Shown: positions 1 through 4,856 of the stretch, piece after piece
Numbering within the stretch: position 1 is the stretch's first letter
Layout of the letters: the number at the start of each line of letters is the position of its first letter
Source of the DNA: Prevotellaceae bacterium UBA2738
Lineage (GTDB): Bacteria > Bacteroidota > Bacteroidia > Bacteroidales > Bacteroidaceae
NCBI GenBank assembly: GCA_002353585.1
Contig: DEJW01000004.1
Coordinates: 1 to 9,196, forward strand
DNA: 9,196 nt
Direction of reading: 5' to 3'
Position numbers and translations under genes: made by a program
The notes under the pieces: model-generated
The model's database searches: none
Told to the model about the DNA's origin: nothing
The model's input: the letters and a program-made list of their open reading frames with translations, nothing else

Positions 1-29
1 AAATGTTAAATTAGTGAAGAAAAGTGAGA

Positions 30-55
30 AAATATTCCCGAATTTGGGAATATTT
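30..55. promoter_or_regulatory. Inverted repeat, probable HigA operator
   Basis: Two perfect 10-bp arms (AAATATTCCC at 30-39 and GGGAATATTT at 46-55) are separated by 6 nt. The repeat ends 4 bp before the -7 box of the higBA promoter and covers the position where a -33 element would lie. HigA-family antitoxins usually repress their own operon by binding such palindromes through the HTH domain. It is unlikely to be a terminator, because no long T-run follows and the gene starts just downstream. The operator role is inferred from position and symmetry. Confidence 0.6.
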
Positions 56-58
56 GTT

Positions 59-66
59 TACCTTTG
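59..66 (+). promoter_or_regulatory. -7 box of the higBA promoter
   Basis: TACCTTTG matches the Bacteroidota -7 consensus TAnnTTTG and lies 21 nt before the higB ATG. At the expected 20-nt spacing the -33 position reads TTCC rather than TTTG, so the -33 is weak and buried in the adjacent palindrome. This fits a promoter that is controlled by repression. Confidence 0.6.
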
Positions 67-87
67 CACCAAGATAATTAATTTCGT

Positions 88-408
88 ATGCAAATAGTCT
101 TTGAAGATACAGACTTAGAGGAACTCATAACGACGGGGCGTAATAACAGATATAAGAAATATGCCCGTAATGGAAAGTTTATGAAGGCTCTTGCTACGGT
201 GTACAACTACATGCGTTTGGCAGAACGCGCAAGCGACCTCCGAGCTGTGTCATTCCTTCATTATGAACAACTCGCAGGAACGAATGGACTTAGTTCCGTA
301 AGAGTTGTAAACGGAATGGTGGAACGTATCCTCTTCCGCGAATTTGAAGGTGGTATAAGAATTACAGTTTTAAGTTTAAACGATACTCATTATGGCAACA
401 AGAAATGA
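88..408 (+). CDS. higB: HigB-type (RelE superfamily) toxin
   Basis: A 106-residue protein with the HigB layout: an N-terminal segment (LEELITTGRN, about residues 11-20) resembling the family's LEKLF-x-TG start, a central helical part, an H-Y-E-Q-L-A-G segment near residues 58-64, then a beta-rich end with VRVVNG and VERILFREFEGG, which corresponds to the family's S-V-x-G-x-W-R-I-x-F region. Known HigB toxins are ribosome-dependent mRNA endonucleases that are neutralised by HigA. The toxin gene comes first and its last 17 nt overlap the antitoxin gene, the standard HigBA order. No Shine-Dalgarno is visible, which is usual in this phylum. ATG 88 follows the -7 box at a normal leader length. The family call comes from reading the sequence; activity is inferred. 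Confidence 0.82.
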   Translation: MQIVFEDTDLEELITTGRNNRYKKYARNGKFMKALATVYNYMRLAERASDLRAVSFLHYEQLAGTNGLSSVRVVNGMVERILFREFEGGIRITVLSLNDTHYGNKK

Positions 409-766
409 TAACCCTGCACCATTTATAGCGGTGCACCCAGGAATGATGATAAGACCTGAACTGGAAGAGCGTGGAATAAGTCAGAAGGATTTCGCCAAGA
501 TGATTGGTACTCAGCCTTCGCATCTGAGTGAGGTGTTTAACGGAAAACGTACGCTGACTACGGAACTGGCTCTGAAGATAGAGGAAACCATAGGTATTCC
601 TGCTAAGATATTACTGGCTGCTCAGACACAGTATGAGATAGATGCTGCTACTGCAAACAGGAAGACTGATGCTAAGCATGAGACGGTGGCAGTAACTATC
701 CCTGTTCACGACCGCAACCTTTTACAGGAGCTGGTAAGAAAATTTGGATGGGCTTGCGTCTTTTAA
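392..766 (+). CDS. higA: HigA-type antitoxin, XRE-family HTH regulator
   Basis: A 124-residue protein with the HigA signature: HPGMMIRPELEERGISQ (about residues 15-31), then an XRE-type helix-turn-helix with K-M-I-G-T-Q-P-S-H-L-S-E-V-F-N-G-K-R (36-53), and A-L-K-I-E-E-T-I-G-I-P ahead of a Q-T-Q-Y-E-I segment near 78-83. HigA binds and inhibits HigB and represses the shared promoter. The ATG lies within the last codons of the toxin gene (17-nt overlap), so translation is probably coupled. The C-terminal tail (about 90-124) is not part of the HTH core and may contact the toxin or help dimerisation. A terminator hairpin follows at 812. Confidence 0.87.
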   Translation: MATRNDNPAPFIAVHPGMMIRPELEERGISQKDFAKMIGTQPSHLSEVFNGKRTLTTELALKIEETIGIPAKILLAAQTQYEIDAATANRKTDAKHETVAVTIPVHDRNLLQELVRKFGWACVF

Positions 767-811
767 TAAGCTAGTATATAGAATTAAGCAATAAAATAAA
801 ACCAACCCAGC

Positions 812-843
812 GCCCTGCTCCATAATAGAGTGGGGCATTTTTT
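812..843 (+). terminator. Rho-independent terminator after higBA (repeat copy 1)
   Basis: A 10-nt left arm (GCCCTGCTCC), a 5-nt loop and a right arm (AGAGTGGGGC) form a GC-rich stem with two wobble pairs and one mismatch next to the loop. ATTTTTT follows. It lies 46 nt after the higA stop codon. The same hairpin, fully paired, recurs at 1719. Confidence 0.72.
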
Positions 844-855
844 ATTTATCTACAG

Positions 856-903
856 CTCTGCAGGTTTTGCATAACTGACCTCTACAGGTTGTTATAAGTT
901 GTC
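856..903 (+). repeat. Internal ~24-bp imperfect tandem repeat
   Basis: Two adjacent units begin CTCTGCAGGTT (856) and CTCTACAGGTT (880), and both continue to an ATAA core. They sit roughly 35-80 bp upstream of the -33 element. Copy 2 of the long repeat keeps the same arrangement. Paired sites upstream of a promoter suggest regulator binding, but no regulator is identified. Confidence 0.45.
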
Positions 904-937
904 CTTGTTGTCTTTACACTTTTATTTCCCCTTAAAA

Positions 938-969
938 TTTGGAGGAAAGGAAAAAAGTTCGTAAATTTG
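938..969 (+). promoter_or_regulatory. mntA-hepT promoter (-33 TTTG, -7 TAAATTTG)
   Basis: TTTG at 938-941, a 20-nt spacer and TAAATTTG at 962-969 match the Bacteroidota sigma-ABfr consensus. Transcription would start near 975, so coding must begin downstream of that point. The -33 is the last part of the direct repeat; the spacer and -7 are unique sequence. Confidence 0.72.
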
Positions 970-990
970 CCAGCAGAAATAGTAAATGTT

Positions 991-1293
991 ATGAAAAGTA
1001 GGCAAGAGTACATAGACATTATAAAGGAACATGCGTCTGAATTACAACAGAAGTATGGCATAACCTCATTGTCGCTGTTTGGCTCTGTTGCTCGTAATGA
1101 GCATCATGAGGGCAGTGACATAGATATTTATGTGACGATGCCTGCAAAAATGTTTAATTATGTGATGGCTGCGCAGTATCTGGAGAAAATACTGGGAAAT
1201 AATATCGACCTTGTGCAAGAGCATAGAAACATGCGCCCATTCTTCAAGGAACAAATAAAACGTGATGGAATCAATATCTTTTCAGCAACTTAG
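991..1293 (+). CDS. mntA: MntA-type nucleotidyltransferase antitoxin
   Basis: A 100-residue minimal nucleotidyltransferase of the pol-beta superfamily. The active-site motif is visible as G31-S32-x-A-R35 followed by D43-x-D45, with a third acidic residue at D73 in N-N-I-D-L-V. MNT proteins paired with HEPN proteins are antitoxins; in characterised MntA-HepT pairs MntA transfers AMP groups to a tyrosine of HepT and so inactivates it. ATG 991 is chosen because the upstream in-frame TTG at 967 lies inside the -7 box (962-969) and so upstream of the expected transcript start. The gene overlaps hepT by 29 nt, which implies coupled translation. Base composition here is visibly more AT-rich than in the core genes to the right. 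Confidence 0.87.
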   Translation: MKSRQEYIDIIKEHASELQQKYGITSLSLFGSVARNEHHEGSDIDIYVTMPAKMFNYVMAAQYLEKILGNNIDLVQEHRNMRPFFKEQIKRDGINIFSAT

Positions 1294-1684
1294 AATAGTA
1301 GAGGATACTCTGAGTCAGATACAGCAAGCCATCAGTAATCTTGAGGAATGGAATGCCAGCGTATCGGATGTGAATGATTTGTTATCTTCACCAAGCGGTA
1401 TGAAGACTCTTGCTGCAGATTGTATGCTTATAGAGGCAATAGGTGAGGGCGTGAAACGCATAGATGAACGTACGGAAGGTAAGTTGTTGTCTGCAAGGCC
1501 AGAGATTCCATGGCAAGCTGTAAAGGGTATGAGAAATCACATAGCTCATGGCTATTTTGATATTAATGCGGATTTGGTATGGGATGTCGTAAAAAATGAT
1601 TTGCCTGGATTGCGTAGTGCTATCGATTATTTGAAAAACAATATTTACGATATCATTCCCATAGACGAGGGTGGTACTCATTAA
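1265..1684 (+). CDS. hepT: HepT-type HEPN toxin (DUF86-like)
   Basis: A 139-residue, mainly helical HEPN-domain protein. The toxin's RNase motif R-x4-H-x-Y is intact: R90-N-H-I-A-H95-G-Y97. R90 and H95 are the expected catalytic residues, and Y97 corresponds to the tyrosine that MntA AMPylates in studied systems. HEPN toxins of this type are ribonucleases that act on RNA in the cytoplasm and stop growth. ATG 1265 is preferred; an in-frame GTG at 1262 just before it is a possible alternative. The start lies inside the end of mntA. A strong terminator follows at 1719. Confidence 0.87.
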   Translation: MESISFQQLRIVEDTLSQIQQAISNLEEWNASVSDVNDLLSSPSGMKTLAADCMLIEAIGEGVKRIDERTEGKLLSARPEIPWQAVKGMRNHIAHGYFDINADLVWDVVKNDLPGLRSAIDYLKNNIYDIIPIDEGGTH

Positions 1685-1718
1685 AATACTATAAACATTA
1701 ATAACAACCCAAACCTGT

Positions 1719-1748
1719 GCCCTGCTCCATAATGGAGTGGGGCATTTT
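1719..1748 (+). terminator. Rho-independent terminator after mntA-hepT (repeat copy 2)
   Basis: GCCCTGCTCC pairs over all 10 positions with GGAGTGGGGC (two G-T wobbles) around the loop ATAAT, followed by ATTTT. It differs from copy 1 mainly by A-to-G at the top of the right arm, which restores full pairing. Confidence 0.7.
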
Positions 1749-1851
1749 ATATTTATCTACAGCTCTGCTGGTTTGCATAACTGACCTCTATAGGTTGTTA
1801 TAAGTTGTCCTTGTTGTCTTTACTCTTTTATTTCACCTTAAAATTTGGAGG
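1719..1851 (+). repeat. Direct repeat copy 2 (terminator plus promoter half)
   Basis: About 133 bp matching 812-945 at roughly 95 percent identity by eye. It runs from the terminator hairpin to GGAGG just past the -33 TTTG of the carbonic anhydrase promoter. The distance between equivalent points of the two copies is 907 bp, which is one repeat plus the toxin-antitoxin pair. Identity stops abruptly at GGAGG. Confidence 0.85.
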
Positions 1852-1875
1852 TGGCAGAAATAATGTGTATCTTTG
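1844..1875 (+). promoter_or_regulatory. Carbonic anhydrase operon promoter
   Basis: TTTG at 1844-1847, a 20-nt spacer and TATCTTTG at 1868-1875 fit the Bacteroidota consensus. The -33 belongs to the repeat and the -7 lies outside it, exactly as at the mntA promoter. The expected transcript start is near 1881, giving a leader of about 33 nt to ATG 1914. Confidence 0.72.
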
Positions 1876-1913
1876 CATGAGAATAACTGAAACTGAAAGT
1901 GAATTTAGGTATT

Positions 1914-2462
1914 ATGAGTATGATTGACCAGATTATCGGCTACAACAAGACATTCGTGGCACAAAAGGGCTACGAGAAGTATATCACTGACAAATACCCT
2001 GACAAGAAACTGGCCGTGCTGTCGTGCATGGACACAAGACTGACGGAGCTGCTTCCTGCTGCCCTTGGTCTGAAGAACGGCGATGCGAAGATTATCAAGA
2101 ATGCTGGAGGCTTGGTTATCTCTGCCTTTGATTCTGCCATGCGCAGCCTGATAGTTGCCATATATGAGCTGGGGGTGGAGGAAATTATGGTGGTGGCTCA
2201 CTCGCATTGCGGTGCCTGTCACATGAGCTACGACCATTTCCACCACGAGATGATAGCCCGCGGCGTGACTGACGAGACGCTCGACACCATTCGCAAGTGT
2301 GGCATCAACCTGGATCACTGGCTGGAGGGCTTCAAGGACACCTCTGAGTCTGTGCGCAAGACGGTGGAGACCATCAAGACTCATCCGCTGGTGCCTAAGG
2401 ATATCACGGTCAGAGGCTTTATAATAGATTCTGAAACGGGCGAACTGGAGGAAATAATGTAA
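1914..2462 (+). CDS. Beta-class carbonic anhydrase
   Basis: A 182-residue protein with the beta-carbonic anhydrase signatures: C38-M-D40-T-R42 (zinc ligand plus the Asp-Arg pair), an N-A-G-G segment near 63-66, and H96-S-H-C99-G-A-C, which supplies the other two zinc ligands. It interconverts CO2 and bicarbonate in the cytoplasm; anaerobes of this group need bicarbonate for carboxylation reactions, for example in the succinate pathway. The C-terminal part carries a histidine-rich stretch (Y-D-H-F-H-H-E-M) and is compact, suggesting the shorter beta subfamily. ATG 1914 is chosen over the in-frame GTG at 1899; ATG 1920 is also possible. The gene is transcribed with the small gene 13 nt downstream. 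Substrate class is secure; the physiological role is inferred. Confidence 0.9.
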   Translation: MSMIDQIIGYNKTFVAQKGYEKYITDKYPDKKLAVLSCMDTRLTELLPAALGLKNGDAKIIKNAGGLVISAFDSAMRSLIVAIYELGVEEIMVVAHSHCGACHMSYDHFHHEMIARGVTDETLDTIRKCGINLDHWLEGFKDTSESVRKTVETIKTHPLVPKDITVRGFIIDSETGELEEIM

Positions 2463-2475
2463 CTCAAATGCAACG

Positions 2476-2814
2476 ATGACGCTAAGGGAACTTGTATCGA
2501 ATGTGGATGCAGAGAGATTCGCTGCTAACGGACTATTCCAGCAGCTGCGTGCCACCCCACCCGAGTATGGCTATAACAGGAAGATAGCAGTGAAGAGGAA
2601 GAAGAAAGGCATCTCTGTAACAAACGTCCACGTGGGGTCACTGGGCGACATACTCACTTTCCCCATTGATGTGGAGGAAGGGTTAGAACTTACTGAGGAA
2701 CAGCTTTTAGATGCCATACTCAATGAAATGACGAGCCACGGCGTTGATGAAGCTGAACAGGCAGACTTCTGGAACGAAATGACTAACCTGCAGAAAGCAA
2801 AGATACTGAGATAA
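2476..2814 (+). CDS. Small conserved-looking protein of unknown function
   Basis: A 112-residue soluble protein with no signal peptide or membrane segment. A lysine/arginine-rich stretch (about residues 35-45) is followed by a beta-like part and then an acidic helical end (LTEEQLLDAILNEMTSHG, from about residue 71). The N-terminal M-T-L-R-E-L and the E-M-T-x-H-G part faintly resemble a Bacteroidales domain of unknown function (possibly DUF6557), but I cannot confirm this. It starts 13 nt after the carbonic anhydrase stop with no promoter of its own, so it is probably the second gene of that operon. Coding status is supported by the operon spacing and the absence of a better reading frame. Confidence 0.65.
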   Translation: MTLRELVSNVDAERFAANGLFQQLRATPPEYGYNRKIAVKRKKKGISVTNVHVGSLGDILTFPIDVEEGLELTEEQLLDAILNEMTSHGVDEAEQADFWNEMTNLQKAKILR

Positions 2815-2842
2815 GCAATATGAATGTTCTTGGGGAGAGCAA

Positions 2843-2868
2843 CCCTCTTGGGCTTGGTTCAAGCAGAG
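2843..2868. repeat. tRNA-Asn 3'-end fragment folded as a hairpin
   Basis: The 14 bp at 2843-2856 (CCCTCTTGGGCTTG) are identical to 2912-2925, which encode the 3' acceptor and T-arm half of the neighbouring tRNA-Asn, in the same orientation 69 bp away. The fragment also forms a hairpin: GCTTG / CAAGC around GTT, extended by CCTCT / AGAGG with a 3-nt bulge. A T-run does not follow on either strand, so it is not an obvious terminator. It may be an integration scar or a partial tRNA duplication. Confidence 0.5.
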
Positions 2869-2875
2869 GCAGCAC

Positions 2876-2903
2876 AAAAAAAGCACCAGCTATTGCTGAT
2901 GCT
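2876..2903 (-). terminator. Rho-independent terminator of tRNA-Asn
   Basis: On the minus strand AGCATCAGC, loop AATA and GCTGGTGCT make a 9-bp stem with one wobble, followed directly by a run of T (plus-strand A at 2876-2881). It begins 4 nt beyond the tRNA 3' end. On the plus strand only four T follow the same stem, so it may weakly stop the carbonic anhydrase operon as well. Confidence 0.82.
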
Positions 2904-2907
2904 TTTG

Positions 2908-2981
2908 CGCTCCCTCTTGGGCTTGAACCAAGGACCCCCTGATTAACAGTCAGATGCTCTAACCAACTGAGCTAAGGAAGC
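2908..2981 (-). tRNA. tRNA-Asn (anticodon GTT)
   Basis: Read on the minus strand, all arms fold: acceptor GCTTCCT with AGGGAGC (one G-T wobble), D arm GCTC / GAGC, anticodon arm TCTGA / TCAGG with loop CTGTTAA (anticodon GTT), and T arm CTTGG / CCAAG with loop TTCAAGC; the discriminator base is G. The length is 74 nt. CCA is not encoded, so it is added after transcription. It has its own promoter (3008-3039) and terminator (2876-2903) and is transcribed away from the protease operon. Confidence 0.96.
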
Positions 2982-3007
2982 AAGATGCTTGTTTTGAAAA
3001 GCGAGTG

Positions 3008-3039
3008 CAAAGGTACAATGTTTTTCTTAATCTGCCAAA
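3008..3039 (-). promoter_or_regulatory. tRNA-Asn promoter
   Basis: On the minus strand TTTG (plus 3036-3039), a 20-nt spacer and TACCTTTG (plus 3008-3015) match the Bacteroidota consensus perfectly. The transcript would start near 3002, leaving a 5' leader of about 20 nt for RNase P to remove. Confidence 0.78.
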
Positions 3040-3107
3040 CTTTTTTTGAAAAAAAATGATGTTTCTGTGAAAAAAGTATGAAATAATGATAAAAAGGAGC
3101 AAGGAGA

Positions 3108-3139
3108 TGTGAGGAATCAGAATTATTTGTGTAACTTTG
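3108..3139 (+). promoter_or_regulatory. Promoter of the ctpA-rnr-deaD operon
   Basis: TAACTTTG at 3132-3139 is a perfect -7 box. Twenty nt upstream lies TGTG (3108-3111), a 3-of-4 match to the -33 TTTG. Transcription would begin around 3145, which argues against translation starting at ATG 3147. The promoter is divergent from that of tRNA-Asn; the stretch between them is rich in A and T runs. Confidence 0.65.
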
Positions 3140-3161
3140 TACATCTATGAATTGTAACGCT

Positions 3162-4844
3162 ATGAATATTATACAACGATATCTGATTGCGGGTTTGCTG
3201 GCACTGACGGCAGCAAACTCATGGGGAGACAACCACAACTTTGCCGTGGCAAGGAATCTGGAGACTTTCTCAAACATTTACAAGAACCTCGACCTGATGT
3301 ATGTAGATACACTGGATGCTGACGTGACGGTGACCAACGGCATAAACGCTATGCTACGCTCGCTGGACCCTTACACGGAGTATTACCCTGCGAGCGAGAT
3401 GAAAGACCTGAAGCAGATGCTGACAGGTAAGTATGCTGGCATAGGCGCACTGATAAAGAAGAACCTGAAGACGGGGCGCGTGATGATTGACGAACTGTAT
3501 GAGGGTATGCCTGCTGAGACAGCGGGACTGAAGGTGGGCGATGCCATCATTGCGGTGGACGACTCGACGATGGTGGGTAAGGATGTGTCATACGTTAGCA
3601 GTCACCTGAGGGGCGAGCCTGGCACTACCTTCATGATAAAGATAGAACGCACGGCAAAGGACAAGAAGGGCAAGGACAAGACCCAGACGCTGAGCATGAA
3701 GATAACTCGCAAGGCGATACAACTGCCAAGTGTGCCTTATTACGGCATGATGAGCGACAGCATAGGCTATGTGGTGCTGACACAGTTTACAGAGAACTGT
3801 GCGAGGGACTTCCGTCGTGCCTTGGTGGATATGCGTGGCAAGGGGATGCAGGGACTGGTGTTTGACCTGAGAGGCAACGGAGGCGGTTCGCTGCAAGAGG
3901 CTATAAAGATAGTGAATATGTTTGTGCCAAAGAACGTGACGTTAGTGACCACCAAGGGCAAACTGAAACGCAGCAACCACACATACAAGACGGAGCAGGA
4001 ACCGCTGGACAGCATCATGCCTGTGGTGGTGCTGGTGAACGAGGGTAGCGCATCGGCAAGCGAGATTACGGCTGGTTCGCTGCAAGACCTGGACCGTGCG
4101 GTGATAATGGGTGCGAGGACGTATGGCAAGGGACTGGTGCAGCAGACGGTGGACCTGCCTCACGACGGTTCGCTGAAACTGACGGTATCGAAATACTACA
4201 TTCCGAGCGGAAGATGCATACAGGCTATCAACTACAAGCACACAGGCGGAGGATACAGGGAGCACATACCCGACTCGCTAACAAAGGAATTCAAGACCAA
4301 GGGCGGAAGGATAGTGAGAGACGGCGGTGGCATAAAGCCCGACATAGAGGCGAAGCCTGACACGCTGACTAACATAGCTATGTATCTGTTCAGGGGCTCG
4401 CTGGACTCTACCGAGGTGGTGCACTACTACGTGGTGGACTACATAAACAGCCACGAGAGCATAACCAAGCCTGAGGAATACAAACTGAGCGACGAGGAGT
4501 TTGCCGACTTCAAGCAGAGAGTGATAAAGAGCGGATTCAAGTATGACCGCGAGACGAGCAAGGAATACAAGAAACTCGTTGAATTCGCCAAATTCGAGGG
4601 ATATTATGACGATGCAAAGGCGGAGTTTGATGCCCTGGAGAAGAAACTGGAGCACAACTTAGAGAGGGAACTGGACAAGAACCGCGACATAATCTGTCAG
4701 TTGCTGGAACAGGAAATAGTGACGGCATACTACCACCAGAAGGGCAGGATAGCCAACATGCTGCGCACGGATACACAGGTGCGGAAGGCAAAGGAACTGC
4801 TGCTGGACAAGAAGAGATACCAAGAAATAATACAACCTAAATAA
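3162..4844 (+). CDS. S41-family C-terminal processing protease (CtpA-like)
   Basis: A 560-residue exported serine protease. The N-terminus is a signal peptide (MNIIQRYLIAGLLALTAANS, then W-G-D) without a lipobox cysteine, so the enzyme is probably periplasmic. A PDZ domain spans about residues 75-165, with Y-A-G-I-G and E-T-A-G-L-K-V-G-D-A-I. The S41 core follows, with F-D-L-R-G-N-G-G-G near 234-242, then the catalytic pair S298 (in G-S-A-S-A-S-E) and K323 (in T-Y-G-K-G). A charged, probably helical extension runs to the end. Such proteases trim or degrade envelope proteins from the C-terminus after PDZ recognition. ATG 3162 is preferred over the in-frame ATG 3147, because the promoter predicts a transcript start near 3145 and because 3162 gives the cleaner signal peptide. 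It is the first gene of an operon; rnr begins 12 nt after its stop. Confidence 0.92.
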   Translation: MNIIQRYLIAGLLALTAANSWGDNHNFAVARNLETFSNIYKNLDLMYVDTLDADVTVTNGINAMLRSLDPYTEYYPASEMKDLKQMLTGKYAGIGALIKKNLKTGRVMIDELYEGMPAETAGLKVGDAIIAVDDSTMVGKDVSYVSSHLRGEPGTTFMIKIERTAKDKKGKDKTQTLSMKITRKAIQLPSVPYYGMMSDSIGYVVLTQFTENCARDFRRALVDMRGKGMQGLVFDLRGNGGGSLQEAIKIVNMFVPKNVTLVTTKGKLKRSNHTYKTEQEPLDSIMPVVVLVNEGSASASEITAGSLQDLDRAVIMGARTYGKGLVQQTVDLPHDGSLKLTVSKYYIPSGRCIQAINYKHTGGGYREHIPDSLTKEFKTKGGRIVRDGGGIKPDIEAKPDTLTNIAMYLFRGSLDSTEVVHYYVVDYINSHESITKPEEYKLSDEEFADFKQRVIKSGFKYDRETSKEYKKLVEFAKFEGYYDDAKAEFDALEKKLEHNLERELDKNRDIICQLLEQEIVTAYYHQKGRIANMLRTDTQVRKAKELLLDKKRYQEIIQPK

Positions 4845-4849
4845 GGAGG
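4842..4849 (+). promoter_or_regulatory. Strong Shine-Dalgarno of rnr
   Basis: TAAGGAGG includes the stop codon of the protease gene and lies 7 nt before the rnr ATG. Most starts in this window lack such a site, which is usual in Bacteroidota, so this one is notable. It supports re-initiation by ribosomes finishing the upstream gene. Confidence 0.7.
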
Positions 4850-4856
4850 AAAAGAT

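Larger units (their letters stand above)
812..945 (+). repeat. Direct repeat copy 1 (terminator plus promoter half)
   Basis: About 134 bp, nearly identical to 1719-1851: by eye, about six substitutions and one 1-nt indel. The repeat starts with the terminator hairpin of the upstream module and stops at GGAGG, just past the -33 TTTG of the downstream promoter. Together with copy 2 it flanks the mntA-hepT pair exactly. Most of the higA-mntA intergenic region is this repeat. It has no coding capacity I can support and no recognisable transposase ends. Confidence 0.85.

Noticed and set aside
812..1851. Possible insertion sequence or integron cassette formed by the two direct repeats
   Set aside because: No transposase, integrase, terminal inverted repeats or target duplication is visible; only the direct repeats are supported.
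1905..2555. A 216-codon open frame on the minus strand opposite the carbonic anhydrase gene
   Set aside because: It overlaps a gene with clear zinc-site motifs, has no promoter or recognisable domain, and crosses into the next gene.
2908..2981. tRNA-Asn as the boundary of an integrated genomic island
   Set aside because: No integrase is present and the second tRNA fragment is only 69 bp away, so at most a scar can be argued.
3040..3107. A- and T-rich stretch between the divergent promoters as a terminator or small RNA
   Set aside because: There are A and T runs but no GC-rich hairpin; it looks like ordinary AT-rich promoter flank.
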